In this document: piece after piece, positions 45,051 to 54,324 of the stretch
Layout: every line of letters starts with the position of its first letter
How positions within the stretch are numbered: the stretch's first letter is position 1
The notes under the pieces: generated by a model
Seen by the model: only the letters and a program-made list of their open reading frames with translations
Told to the model about the DNA's origin: nothing
The model's database searches: none
Translations under genes and position numbers: made by a program
Source: Candidatus Gastranaerophilales bacterium
Lineage (GTDB): Bacteria > Cyanobacteriota > Vampirovibrionia > Gastranaerophilales > Gastranaerophilaceae
NCBI GenBank assembly: GCA_944323685.1
Contig: CALUTJ010000014.1
Span: forward strand, 1 to 64,000
Length of the DNA: 64,000 nucleotides
Direction of reading: 5' to 3'

Positions 45051-45824
45051 ATGGACGAAAAACAATTTAAAAACGAACTCGATGACGCAATGAAACTCTT
45101 TCAAAAAAGAGATTTTGAAGTGGCTGTGGAAAAATTTAAAGCGCTTCTTGATGCGGATAACAAAAATGCTCATCTGTATAACAATATAGGTCTTTGTTAT
45201 GCTCATCTGGGACAGAATGCTCAGGCGGAAGAGTATTACAAAAAAGCACTTTTTATCGATGACAAGCTTGTTGAAACTTATATAAACATTGCGGATATTT
45301 ATTACAAAGAAAATCGTCTTTGGGACGCAATAGAACTTTTGCAGGAGGCCATTGCGCTTATACCTGACAATGTTGCTCTAAGACATTACCTTGGCCGAAT
45401 ATATATAGAAGACAAACGCTACGATGATGCGATTGATATTTTAGATTCCGTGCTGGAGCTTGCGCCTAAAAACTTTGATGCCAACTGGGATTTGGGTATG
45501 GTATATTTTGAGCTCGGGGATTATAACAGCGCTATTGCCAACTTTGAGGAGGTTTTAAAATATATTGAAGATAATGAACTTATCTATTATCAGACAGCTC
45601 TTGCTTATGAAGCTAACGATGAAGTGGACAAGGCTATTTCTAACCTTTTAAAAAGTATTTCCGTAAATGAAAAATTCCCTCTCGGATATAAAAGACTGGG
45701 GATGTTGTTTATGGCACGCGGAGAAAACAAAGACGCAAAAGAATATTTTGACGAATACCTTAACTTTGATGTACCCGTGGAAGAAAAAGAAAAAATCCGC
45801 AATATTTTAGAGCGTCTGAAATAG
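45051..45824 (+). CDS. TPR protein
   Basis: A 257-aa soluble protein made almost entirely of TPRs (about six), including NAHLYNNIGLCYAHLGQNAQ and NWDLGMVYFELGDYNSAIAN. No signal peptide or other domain. SD AAGGA precedes the ATG. Likely a scaffold or chaperone-like protein co-transcribed with the preceding TPR gene. Confidence 0.8.
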   Translation: MDEKQFKNELDDAMKLFQKRDFEVAVEKFKALLDADNKNAHLYNNIGLCYAHLGQNAQAEEYYKKALFIDDKLVETYINIADIYYKENRLWDAIELLQEAIALIPDNVALRHYLGRIYIEDKRYDDAIDILDSVLELAPKNFDANWDLGMVYFELGDYNSAIANFEEVLKYIEDNELIYYQTALAYEANDEVDKAISNLLKSISVNEKFPLGYKRLGMLFMARGENKDAKEYFDEYLNFDVPVEEKEKIRNILERLK

Positions 45825-45875
45825 AATTGTTTCATTTTAGCAGCAGTGTGGATTTGGTCTATTGCTATGGACATA

Positions 45876-46013
45876 GGGTAGGCAAAGCGAATTTGCCCAA
45901 CCTACGGTGCTTTATTGAGAAAATATGTCATTCTGAAGCGCCCGTCTTTAAGGGGTTGTGATGATTGTGTGTGTTCAGAATCTTACCGGCTGGGCGTGGA
46001 ATCGTCAGAATGG
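45876..46013 (+). repeat. GTAGG hairpin and family C fragment C1
   Basis: GTAGGCAAAG...TTTGCCCAACCTAC (about 45880-45907) is an imperfect hairpin of the widespread GTAGGTTGGGC type. From 45926 the sequence matches family C as found at 50085-50175 and, reversed, at 62656-62760 (GTCATTCTGAAGCGCCCGT, TGTGTTCAGAATCT, CCGGCTGGGCGTG). Confidence 0.6.
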
Positions 46014-46139
46014 TAATGTGTATTGTCGACCCTCACCTGCGTCCGTAATTCGCTTACGCTCATACGGCTGCTTTCCTCTCCCGCAGGAGAGGAGGGATTT
46101 TGCGTCATTCTGAGGCGTTAGCAACGTAGGTTGGGCATA

Positions 46140-46246
46140 GCGGATTTGCGGACGGACGGAGTCATGCGAGTCCGGAAAGCGAGATATGAAGTGAGCAAAA
46201 GCAAAGCGCAGCGAACGACAATATCGAGCGTAGAGCAAATCCAAGA
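46140..46246 (+). repeat. Family B structured repeat, copy B3
   Basis: The outer stem is extended to GGATTTGC/GCAAATCC (8 bp, perfect). A left arm CGGAC/GTCCG is present; the right side is less clearly paired. Flanked by further family C pieces and, at about 46305-46340, by the CCTCTC.../GAGAGG...GGGTGAGGG repeat also present at 49946. Confidence 0.6.
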
Positions 46247-46389
46247 GACTTGCCCAACGCTATTAAAAGATCCTTCGGGTTTCACCCTCAGGATGACACA
46301 GAATTTTCCCTCTCTTTGGGAGAGGGTAGGGTGAGGGTTGATAATATTAAAAGAGCCTGACTATTGTCAGACTCTTTTAACATATTTTA

Positions 46390-49300
46390 TTACTCTCTGC
46401 CGATTTTCCAGCGTAAACCTGCGGATAATGACACACCGTTACGCCCGCCGTTGTGTATCATCGCCTGTCCAAAGGCTAAGAATTTATCGTTTACTCGTTT
46501 TTGTAAACCCACACCGTACTGTACGTATGGTTTTATACTCATTTCAGGTAATCTTACACTGTCGGCAGTTACCCTTGACTCATCAAGCAGGTTCCATACC
46601 ATGCTTACACCTATATATGGCTGCCAGCCGTTCTTTGTGTTACCGATTAACTTGATTCCGGGGGCAAGCTGGATTGCGTGCATAGGGTCACTCTCGATTC
46701 TTACTCCGGCTGCGTTGTGGTAGTCGAATGTATTTACAAACGTATATGATATCAACATACTCGGCTGCAATATCATACCGCCGTCAAAGAATTCAAAGTT
46801 GTAACCCGTTTTGTTACCTAAACCCGCTAATAGCATTGTATAGTTTTCAGAGCCGTACATTGTACTTGCATCGCCTGCGGAAGCTCCTACACTCAATGTT
46901 GTTGCGTTAAAGAAGTTGCCTTTGTAGAAGGTTGCTGTTCCGCCTAACAAGCCTCCGTTTTGATAAGCATCTACGCCTTGATATCTTTGAGAAGCACCGT
47001 TATAACCGATGTAACCTGTTAAGACTCGTTCAAAGCCATTGCCGACAGATGTTAAAGGACTATCGTAACCAACTAAAGTACCGTAGTTGATGTTAGAAAC
47101 TTTAGGACCGTTTTTAAGTGGAACATTTTCAAATGAAGCATAAGGTTTAACCCAGAAGCCTGCACTTTCTTCTTTAAGAAGAAGAGGAGAGTATGTTCCC
47201 ACATCTGTTGCATCACCTGTCGGAGATAAAGCGTATTTGCCTTCATTGATTATAGCGAGTCTTTCAATGTACGGAATATTCATGAATGTATCTGCGTGCT
47301 GGAATGCGTAGTTAAAGGTTTGAAGTTGTGTAGTATAAGCACCTGCCTGAGTTGCAACAGGAGAAGCCAATACAGACGGGTTAAAGGCATCGCTTGCATT
47401 GCCTGAGGAAGCTGCTCCTCGTGTAAAGGTAAAGAACCCGTCATCCGGATTATATGAAACATCGTATTTCCAGATTGGAGAATATGCGATAGGAGAAGCA
47501 CCAGTAAATGCGACGTTGCCTTTTAAGGCGTCATCAGCAAATTGAATATTTGTAACATCTTCTTTTGCATCTGATAAGAGTACAACGTTGTTAACGTTAA
47601 GCATTGCGCCGTCTTTTACATTGTAGTTATCAGCAGTAATTCTGTCCATGGATTTATTGGCAAGGTCAGCATCAACGGATATATTTGTATTGCCGTTGAG
47701 GTTGAGGGTCGGAACATGCATTGTGCCGATTGTATTGTTGTTAAGGTAAATGCTGCCCGAGTTAAGTGTTAAAGATTGGGATTGATTAAAGACATCTTCT
47801 CTGCCTAAGTAAAGGTTTGTGTTGTCTAAGGAGATGTTTGCATTTATCACATCATTATTCAGGATTACTTTACCTGTGGAGTCGCCTGTGATTTTGAGGT
47901 CATAGCTGCCTTTAGTTTCTGATGAGATAAGTTCAGGGTCGGTAGTTTCTACTGCGCCCATATCAATTAATCCTGCAAGCAATCCTCCTTTTATTTGCTC
48001 AACCTGATCTGCATATTCAGGCGGCAAGCCTGAATCGCCGAATTGTTGTTCTACCATATAGTCAAAGTATGCATCTACTACTTCGGACACTGTGGCATCG
48101 TCTGAAAGACCAAGCAGTCCGTAAATCTCGTCTTTGCCTTCAAAATTTTGAGCCATACCGATAATGTTCATCTGGTATGTATTGTTAACTAAAACAGAAT
48201 CAGCGTTTCCTGAAATTTGGTCATCAAAGCGAATTACACCGTTTGTTGATGCATTAAGGGTCAGAGCAGGATTGTTGGATGGATCAAAGCTGTCAAAGTT
48301 TGATGATTTTTCACTGTATATTATTTTATCCTCATCTATAGAGACAATCTCTCTTTCAAGAGAACCTGCATTGATATTGTTTTCTACATATATTGCGTTC
48401 GGTGTTTTTACTCCGCCAGCTTCTGTGTAGTTGCCGCTAAAGATTGATTGTCCGCCGTCTTTAGCTATGATATTTAAACTGCTATTTGTGTATATTGCAC
48501 CGCCAAGAGCAGTTGCATTTTCACCGGTTGCAGTTGCGTGGTTGTTGATAAAGCTTGAGTTAATCAGACCGCCGACTACATTACCTTCTTCGTCTTTGGC
48601 ACCGATTGTTCCACCATAAGAGTTATAAATCGCTCCGCCTCTGGCATCATCATTAGTTGATGATGCATAGTTGCCTATAAAATCACCTGTTATATCGCCG
48701 ATTGTTCCTTCGTTATAAATCGCTCCGCCATTGGCAAATGAATAAATACCAGTACCTGCAGAAGACACATAGTTGCCTATAAAATTGCCGGTTATATCTC
48801 CGATTTGTGCATTAGAACCATCGTTATAAATTGCTCCGCCATAGGAAGATGAACTTGTCGAAGTAGCATAGTTTCCTATGAAATTGCCGGTTATATCTCC
48901 GATTATTACATTATAACCTTCGTTATAAATAGCACCCCCTTGAGCATCAATAGCCGCATCGACATAATTACCAAAGAAATTTGAGGTTATATTGTTAATT
49001 TGGGCATATTCATTATTGTTAATTGCTCCACCATAACCGCTACCGCTGGATTTTGAAACATAATTACCAATAAAATCACCAGTTATATTGTTTATAACAG
49101 CAATATCCGAAGAAGAATAGCCTCTATTATATATTGCTCCGGCATAGCTTTCCCCGCCAGCTAATGACAATGAATAATTACCTATAAAATTACCGGTTAT
49201 ATCTCCAATTTTTCCGGTATTGTAAATAGCACCGCCATAGCTTTCCCATGGTCCGGTTCGATTTCCGTAAGAATAATTACCTATAAAATTACCGGTTACA

Positions 49301-50220
49301 CTTGTTATAATTCCATAATTACTAATTGCACCGGCGTATGGCGCATTGCCACTTTCTCTATAGTTTCCGATAAAATCACCAATAATATTATTAATAGTTC
49401 CTAAATTACTTATAGCAGCAGCACCCGCCCCAACTCCGCCTTTTAAGCTATTACCAATAAAATCACCGGTTATATTACCAATACTCCCATGATTATCAAT
49501 AATGCTGTCATAAAGTGTATTATTTTGCCCTACAAAATCATTGTTTATATCTGCGCCCATTAAATCCATGTCTTCGGTAATTCTGTCAGGTTTAACTCTG
49601 CTTTGGTCTACATAATATTTAATTTCATATTCAAAAGCATTGCCGCTGCCGTCAGGATTGGGGGTAGTCACAGTAAAAGTTTTTGTGTCATCAGCTACAT
49701 CAGGATAGCCGTATTCTGTTTTATTTAAATCAACACGGTAATATTGAGGTACAAGTTTATTGTCTGTTTCAGACCATTCGTATTTTGTTATTACATTTGT
49801 GCCTGTTTGTTCAACCTGTTCGAGTGTGTATGATGGTTGATAGTCAGGGGTAGTTTCAGGGTCTGCTGCCATTGCCGGTGCTGCGATGAAGAAGGATAAT
49901 GCAAGGGTCAAGGCGGCTGTTTTTAATGCCTTTTGCCAGTGCCAACCCTCACCCCAGCCCTCTCCCAAAGAGAGGGAGGAATTATGCGTCATTCTGAGCG
50001 AATGCGAAGAATCTTTTATAGATCCTTCGGCTAACGCCTCAGGATGACGTCCAGAAAATGCCTTAGGATGACAATTTTCTGTCATTCTGAAGCGCCCGTT
50101 GTTGCGGGTTTGCAAGGATTGGGTGTGTTCAGAATCTGACCGATTCTGTGTGGAATCACAAGGCCGGTAAGAATGTTTAAGAAGGTTAGCTTTTTTATTT
50201 TTGCGGAAAATCTTTTTCAT
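46390..50220 (-). CDS. Autotransporter adhesin with Pmp-like GGAI/FxxN repeats
   Basis: A 1276-aa outer-membrane autotransporter. Order: basic N-terminus (1-14), a translated dispersed repeat (about 15-94), a Sec signal core KALKTAALTLALSFFIAAP (98-113) with cleavage after AMA, and a passenger. The passenger has about eleven units pairing FIGN (an FxxN motif) with GGAIYN or a variant (about residues 230-610). A linker follows, then a C-terminal beta-barrel (about 1010-1276, ending GLRWKIGRE). The repeats resemble Chlamydia polymorphic membrane proteins and predict a beta-helix. The first ATG has an SD (AAAGGA), so the long N-terminus is likely translated. Probable adhesin or host/bacterial surface interaction. 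Confidence 0.85.
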   Translation of the reverse strand: MKKIFRKNKKANLLKHSYRPCDSTQNRSDSEHTQSLQTRNNGRFRMTENCHPKAFSGRHPEALAEGSIKDSSHSLRMTHNSSLSLGEGWGEGWHWQKALKTAALTLALSFFIAAPAMAADPETTPDYQPSYTLEQVEQTGTNVITKYEWSETDNKLVPQYYRVDLNKTEYGYPDVADDTKTFTVTTPNPDGSGNAFEYEIKYYVDQSRVKPDRITEDMDLMGADINNDFVGQNNTLYDSIIDNHGSIGNITGDFIGNSLKGGVGAGAAAISNLGTINNIIGDFIGNYRESGNAPYAGAISNYGIITSVTGNFIGNYSYGNRTGPWESYGGAIYNTGKIGDITGNFIGNYSLSLAGGESYAGAIYNRGYSSSDIAVINNITGDFIGNYVSKSSGSGYGGAINNNEYAQINNITSNFFGNYVDAAIDAQGGAIYNEGYNVIIGDITGNFIGNYATSTSSSSYGGAIYNDGSNAQIGDITGNFIGNYVSSAGTGIYSFANGGAIYNEGTIGDITGDFIGNYASSTNDDARGGAIYNSYGGTIGAKDEEGNVVGGLINSSFINNHATATGENATALGGAIYTNSSLNIIAKDGGQSIFSGNYTEAGGVKTPNAIYVENNINAGSLEREIVSIDEDKIIYSEKSSNFDSFDPSNNPALTLNASTNGVIRFDDQISGNADSVLVNNTYQMNIIGMAQNFEGKDEIYGLLGLSDDATVSEVVDAYFDYMVEQQFGDSGLPPEYADQVEQIKGGLLAGLIDMGAVETTDPELISSETKGSYDLKITGDSTGKVILNNDVINANISLDNTNLYLGREDVFNQSQSLTLNSGSIYLNNNTIGTMHVPTLNLNGNTNISVDADLANKSMDRITADNYNVKDGAMLNVNNVVLLSDAKEDVTNIQFADDALKGNVAFTGASPIAYSPIWKYDVSYNPDDGFFTFTRGAASSGNASDAFNPSVLASPVATQAGAYTTQLQTFNYAFQHADTFMNIPYIERLAIINEGKYALSPTGDATDVGTYSPLLLKEESAGFWVKPYASFENVPLKNGPKVSNINYGTLVGYDSPLTSVGNGFERVLTGYIGYNGASQRYQGVDAYQNGGLLGGTATFYKGNFFNATTLSVGASAGDASTMYGSENYTMLLAGLGNKTGYNFEFFDGGMILQPSMLISYTFVNTFDYHNAAGVRIESDPMHAIQLAPGIKLIGNTKNGWQPYIGVSMVWNLLDESRVTADSVRLPEMSIKPYVQYGVGLQKRVNDKFLAFGQAMIHNGGRNGVSLSAGLRWKIGRE
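49987..50175 (+). repeat. Family C repeat, copy C2, inside the autotransporter gene
   Basis: Matches C3 at 62656-62920 (reverse orientation) through GTCATTCTGA, GCGTTAGCCGAAGGATC (as complement), ATTTTC.GGACGTCATCC and TTCAGAATCTGACC. It encodes residues about 15-79 of the autotransporter. The next 40 bases toward 49946 are a second repeat type (CTCTCCCAAAGAGAGG). Confidence 0.75.
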
Positions 50221-50287
50221 TTTTTTATGTCCTTTATGTAATAACTAATTCTTTTTTATTTATTTGTGTTGGGCACGTATGCCCAAC

Positions 50288-50575
50288 CTACAGTGCTGAA
50301 ACCCGACCGCTTGCGCGGTGAATATTGTAGTTTATCTTGTTATTATTTCCTTCTTCTAAAAGTTCTTTTGCATTTTGCGAGGTGTGTTCAGCTCCTGAAC
50401 AAAGTTGTCTTGCTAAATCCTGCGCAGGCTCAAGTGATGCACTAAATTGTGCATCGATACAGTCTGCTAAATCATTGATTTTATATGGTTTATACCCCCC
50501 CGAGACTCTTAAAACCTTGTGAGACAAGGGTTTTGATTCTTTTTTGTTATTAAAGTTTCCTATCATTTTTAACAT
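50288..50575 (-). CDS. Small hypothetical protein upstream of the autotransporter
   Basis: A 95-aa soluble protein with no recognised motif (DLADCIDAQFSASLEPAQDL; Asn/Lys-rich C-terminus). The start could be ATG at 50575 or the ATG three codons in; SD is weak (AGG). It lies 67 bp upstream of the autotransporter on the same strand, so may be co-transcribed. The 3' end abuts a TGCCCAACCTAC repeat half, so the C-terminus may be repeat-derived. Confidence 0.4.
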   Translation of the reverse strand: MLKMIGNFNNKKESKPLSHKVLRVSGGYKPYKINDLADCIDAQFSASLEPAQDLARQLCSGAEHTSQNAKELLEEGNNNKINYNIHRASGRVSAL

Positions 50576-50843
50576 CCTGTGTATATACTACCTATATACT
50601 AAGTACCCAAATTTTTAAATTTATAACACTTTTGACTCATTTTATTAAGAAATTGTTACAAACCCACCTTGTCAAAATCGACCGCAAAGCATATGTGCCA
50701 GAGGTTTTCAGAATTTTTAAAATTGTAGGATTTTAGGCGTTGTTTATCTATAGCGTTTATTAATTTTGCCAAATTGGGGAATATTTAAGATTGCAAAAAT
50801 ATTTATTATGATAAAATGTTATACGATTTATAAGGAGTTTAAT

Positions 50844-51110
50844 ATGAAGAAAGTAACGATTTACACATCACAAAGCTGCCCGTATTGCATTAAAGCAAAA
50901 AAATTATTAAAAATGCTGAATCTTGAGTTTGAAGAAATAAACAGCGATGATAATTTTAATGAAATGTGCGAAAAACTTTCAAAAAAGTACAACCGCCCCA
51001 GCATTGCAACCGTTCCGCAAATTATAATTAACGACCATTATATCGGCGGTTATGATGATTTGGAACATTTGTACAAAACAAAAAAATTAGACGAAATTTT
51101 AAACAAATGA
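50844..51110 (+). CDS. grx: Glutaredoxin
   Basis: An 88-aa thioredoxin-fold thiol oxidoreductase: VTIYTSQSCPYCIKAKKLL with the CPYC active site (about 12-15), TVPQI with the cis-Pro, and the glutathione-site GGYDDL. The start at 50844 has SD AAGGAG; the upstream frame to 50766 is unlikely. A terminator follows. Confidence 0.93.
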   Translation: MKKVTIYTSQSCPYCIKAKKLLKMLNLEFEEINSDDNFNEMCEKLSKKYNRPSIATVPQIIINDHYIGGYDDLEHLYKTKKLDEILNK

Positions 51111-51124
51111 TATTTTACGCAAAA

Positions 51125-51162
51125 TAAAAAGACCCGTGATTAATTTCACGGGTCTTTTCTTT
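51125..51162. terminator. Bidirectional terminator between grx and ppdK
   Basis: AAAAGACCCGTGA / TCACGGGTCTTTT, perfect stem with a 6-base loop and T-runs on both strands, in a convergent gap. Confidence 0.9.
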
Positions 51163-51217
51163 TAGGTTATAAGCTTTTTAGCTTTTGAAGAAATCTTTGA
51201 TTCCCTCATCGGCCATG

Positions 51218-53896
51218 CTATTTACAACCAAGTGTACCTTCTTCCTCTTTGCTGTGTTTGAATTCAATTACAGCCTGAGCAGCGGCAAGTCTAGCCTGCG
51301 GAACTCTGAAAGGAGAGCAGGATACATAGTTCAAACCGATTCTGTGGCAGAATTTAACTGAAGCAGGGTCGCCGCCGTGTTCGCCGCAGATACCGCGTTT
51401 GAGGTGCGGTTTTACTGACAATGCTTTATCAAGAGCAAGTTTCATCAACTGGCCGACACCTTCCTGATCTAATGTCTGGAACGGGTTAGCAGGAAGGATT
51501 TTGTTGTCTACATATTTTTGTAAGAACTTGCCTTCCGCATCATCTCTTGAATAACCGAATGTCATCTGTGTAAGATCGTTTGTACCGAATGAGAAGAATT
51601 CTGCGTATTCTGCAATCTGATCTGCTGTCAGTGCTGCACGCGGAATTTCTATCATTGTACCAATCATATAATCTACGCCAACGCCCTTTTCAGCCATAAC
51701 TTCTTTTGCAACACGTTCACAAACTGCTTTTGCTTCTTTAAGTTCGTTTACGTGGCCTACAAGAGGAATCATAACTTCGGGTTTAACGTCAAGACCTTCT
51801 TTTTTCAAGTCACAAGCTGCATAGAAAATAGCTTTAACCTGCATTTCATTGATTTCAGGATATGTAAGACCAAGACGGCATCCTCTCAAGCCCATCATCG
51901 GGTTAGATTCCGACATGTTTTCTACGAGGTGGAGCATTTCTTCATCTTTTTTGTAATCCTGATTCAATGCTTTTTTAGTAGCCACTGTTGCAATTAATTC
52001 TTCTTTAGAAGGTAAGAATTCATGCAACGGCGGGTCTAAAAGACGGATAGTCATAGGTTTGTCGCCAAGAGCTTTGAACATTTCATAGAAGTCTTTGTAC
52101 TGCATAGGAAGCAGGTGTTCAAGAGCTTCTTTTCTTTGTTCGGTATTTTCAGCGATAATCATTTTTTGAACCCACGGAAGTCTTTCAGGATCCATGAACA
52201 TGTGTTCTGTTCTGCAAAGACCAACGCCTTCTGCGCCCATTTCCAGTGCTTTTGCAACATCATTAGGGGTATCTGCGTTAGCACGTACGCTCAAGAGTTT
52301 AACTTCATTAACCCATTCAAAGAGTTTTTTGAAGTTGTCATCTAATGTAGGCGGAATAAGATGTACAGAGCCTTCAAATACTTCGCCTGTACCGCCGTCT
52401 AACGAAATAATATCGTTTTCATGGTAAACTCTGCCGCTTCCGTCTGTTAAAGTACCGTTTTTAAGGTCGATTTTCAAATCTTCACAGCCCGCAACGCAGG
52501 GTTTGCCCATACCTTTTGCAACTACTGCTGCGTGAGATGTCATACCGCCTCTTAATGTAAGAACACCTTGAGAAGCAATCATACCGTGAATATCGTCAGG
52601 GCAGGTTTCAAGACGAACAAGGATAACTTTTTCGCCGTTTTTGCCTCTTTCTGCGGCTTCTTCTGTATCAAATACGATTTTACCAACGGCTGCACCAGGA
52701 GAAGCTGCAAGCCCCTGAGCTATTTTGTGTGCTTCTTTTTTGGCAGCAGGGTCAAAGTCAGGCAAGAGAACCTGATACAACTGGTTCGGGTCAACAAGTT
52801 CTATTGCTCTTTCCTTATCGATAATACCTTCTTCAGCCATTTCAACTGCGATTCTTACGGAAGCTTTAGCTGTTCTTTTACCGTTTCTTGTTTGCAAGAT
52901 ATAGAGTTTGCCTCTTTCAATTGTAAATTCCATATCCTGAACATCTCTGTAGCCTTCTTCCAATTTTTTAGCAATATCAACATATTGTTTGTACTGTTCA
53001 GGCATTTCTTTTTCAAGGTCTGCAATCGGATGAGGTGTTCTGATACCTGCAACAACGTCTTCACCCTGAGCGTTTGTAAGATATTCGCCGTAGAATTTGT
53101 TTTCACCTGTGGACGGGTTTCTTGTGAAGGATACACCTGTTGCACAGTCATCACCCATGTTGCCGAACACCATTGTTTGAACGTTTACGGCAGTACCGTA
53201 GTTATGGTCAATTTTATAGTGGTTTCTGTATGCTACTGCACGGGGGATGTTCCAAGAACGGAATACCGCTTCAATAGCTTCTTCCAACTGTACATAAGGG
53301 TCTTGCGGAAATTCTTTTCCTGTTTCTGCTTTAATCAAAGCTTTGTAAGGTTCGATTAAAGATTTCCAATCTTCTGCGGTAAGGTCTACGTCTTGTTTGT
53401 AACCTTTTTCAGCTTTGATTTTATCAATGTATTCTTCAAACTTCATCCTTTCAATGTCCCATGCTACCGAGCCGAACATTGTTAAGAAACGACGGTAAGA
53501 ATCATAGCAAAATCTCGGGTTGTTGGTGAGTTTAATCATGCCTTCAACTGTCTGGTCGTTCATACCGAGGTTTAAGATAGTTTCCATCATACCCGGCATA
53601 GAAAGTCTGGCGCCGGAACGAACCGAAACGAGCAGAGGGTTTTCGGGGTCGCCGAATTTTTTACCTGCTTTTTCTTCAACTTTTCTCAAAGCTGCTTTTA
53701 CTTCATCCATAACGCCGGCAGGCATTCTGTTACCGTGGTTTATATAATCCATACAAGTTTCTGTCGTGATTGTTAACCCCGGAGGAACTGGAAGTCCCAA
53801 ATTAGTCATCTCGGCGAGGTTTGCACCTTTACCACCCAGAAGATCTCGCATATTTGCGTTACCTTCTTCAAATAACCATACTCGTTTTGCTGTCAT
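51218..53896 (-). CDS. ppdK: Pyruvate, phosphate dikinase
   Basis: An 892-aa enzyme reversibly converting PEP, AMP and PPi to pyruvate, ATP and Pi. The nucleotide-binding domain starts GGKGANLAEMTNLGLPVPPG. The phosphohistidine domain has GGMTSHAAVVAKGMGKPCVA (catalytic His). The C-terminal PEP/pyruvate barrel has GVGLCRTEHMFM, FSFGTNDLTQMTFG and the CGEHGGDP region. Length is typical. SD AAGGAG precedes the ATG. With enolase it points to a PPi-linked lower glycolysis. Confidence 0.97.
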   Translation of the reverse strand: MTAKRVWLFEEGNANMRDLLGGKGANLAEMTNLGLPVPPGLTITTETCMDYINHGNRMPAGVMDEVKAALRKVEEKAGKKFGDPENPLLVSVRSGARLSMPGMMETILNLGMNDQTVEGMIKLTNNPRFCYDSYRRFLTMFGSVAWDIERMKFEEYIDKIKAEKGYKQDVDLTAEDWKSLIEPYKALIKAETGKEFPQDPYVQLEEAIEAVFRSWNIPRAVAYRNHYKIDHNYGTAVNVQTMVFGNMGDDCATGVSFTRNPSTGENKFYGEYLTNAQGEDVVAGIRTPHPIADLEKEMPEQYKQYVDIAKKLEEGYRDVQDMEFTIERGKLYILQTRNGKRTAKASVRIAVEMAEEGIIDKERAIELVDPNQLYQVLLPDFDPAAKKEAHKIAQGLAASPGAAVGKIVFDTEEAAERGKNGEKVILVRLETCPDDIHGMIASQGVLTLRGGMTSHAAVVAKGMGKPCVAGCEDLKIDLKNGTLTDGSGRVYHENDIISLDGGTGEVFEGSVHLIPPTLDDNFKKLFEWVNEVKLLSVRANADTPNDVAKALEMGAEGVGLCRTEHMFMDPERLPWVQKMIIAENTEQRKEALEHLLPMQYKDFYEMFKALGDKPMTIRLLDPPLHEFLPSKEELIATVATKKALNQDYKKDEEMLHLVENMSESNPMMGLRGCRLGLTYPEINEMQVKAIFYAACDLKKEGLDVKPEVMIPLVGHVNELKEAKAVCERVAKEVMAEKGVGVDYMIGTMIEIPRAALTADQIAEYAEFFSFGTNDLTQMTFGYSRDDAEGKFLQKYVDNKILPANPFQTLDQEGVGQLMKLALDKALSVKPHLKRGICGEHGGDPASVKFCHRIGLNYVSCSPFRVPQARLAAAQAVIEFKHSKEEEGTLGCK

Positions 53897-54146
53897 AATT
53901 GTGTCTCCTTTTAATAAACTGAGTATATTGTGTTGTTTTATTTTTCACATGAAACCATTATTTCTACACAGTTCTAGACTAGCATAATTTTAAAGAATAC
54001 ACAAACGATTTTTGTATAAAAACTGCACCTTTAAAATGAACTTATTAATTTACAAATTTTGCTGTAAAATATCAAAAGGGTAATCTCCCGTTTACCACCC
54101 CCGACACGGACTTGTTAAGGGAATGAGACGGAAAGGTGGTGAAATA
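53897..54146. other. Upstream region and 5' UTR of the 24-aa peptide gene
   Basis: Minus strand: ppdK promoter region. Plus strand: TAAAAT at 54065-54070 may be a -10 box for the peptide gene. Within its leader ACCACC (about 54095-54101) can pair with GGTGGT (54136-54141), which is the Shine-Dalgarno sequence of the peptide. Confidence 0.4.
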
Positions 54147-54221
54147 ATGCAGTTTAGCGTAACAGAAAAAGCGCTACTGATTATCTTGTTGATAATAATA
54201 GCGCTCGCTTTTGCAAAATAG
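54147..54221 (+). CDS. 24-aa hydrophobic peptide, type I toxin-like
   Basis: A short ORF reading MQFSVTEKALLIILLIIIAL then AFAK: a polar N-terminus, one membrane helix and a C-terminal Lys. A strong SD (AAAGGTGGTGAA) lies 5-10 bases upstream, and that SD is complementary to an upstream ACCACC in the leader. A strong terminator follows 10 bases after the stop. This layout (small membrane peptide, occluded SD, own terminator) is that of type I toxin genes, but I see no antisense RNA gene with certainty and no match to a named family. Confidence 0.55.
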   Translation: MQFSVTEKALLIILLIIIALAFAK

Positions 54222-54228
54222 GGAGTTA

Positions 54229-54275
54229 AGAAGAGCTTTAAGAGAATGACGCCTCTTAAGGCTCTTTCCCTATAC
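54229..54275 (+). terminator. Terminator of the 24-aa peptide gene
   Basis: AAGAGCTTTAAGAG (54231-54244) pairs with CTCTTAAGGCTCTT (54253-54266) with one G-T pair and an 8-base loop, followed by TCCC and a T/A-rich stretch. Confidence 0.75.
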
Positions 54276-54324
54276 ATTCATTATAAATCGTTTTTGTTTT
54301 TTTTCAAGATTTATCTAAAACCCC

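Noticed and set aside
46005-46244. 79-codon minus-strand ORF in the autotransporter downstream region
   Set aside because: It lies wholly in repeat DNA (families B and C) with no SD or protein-like features.
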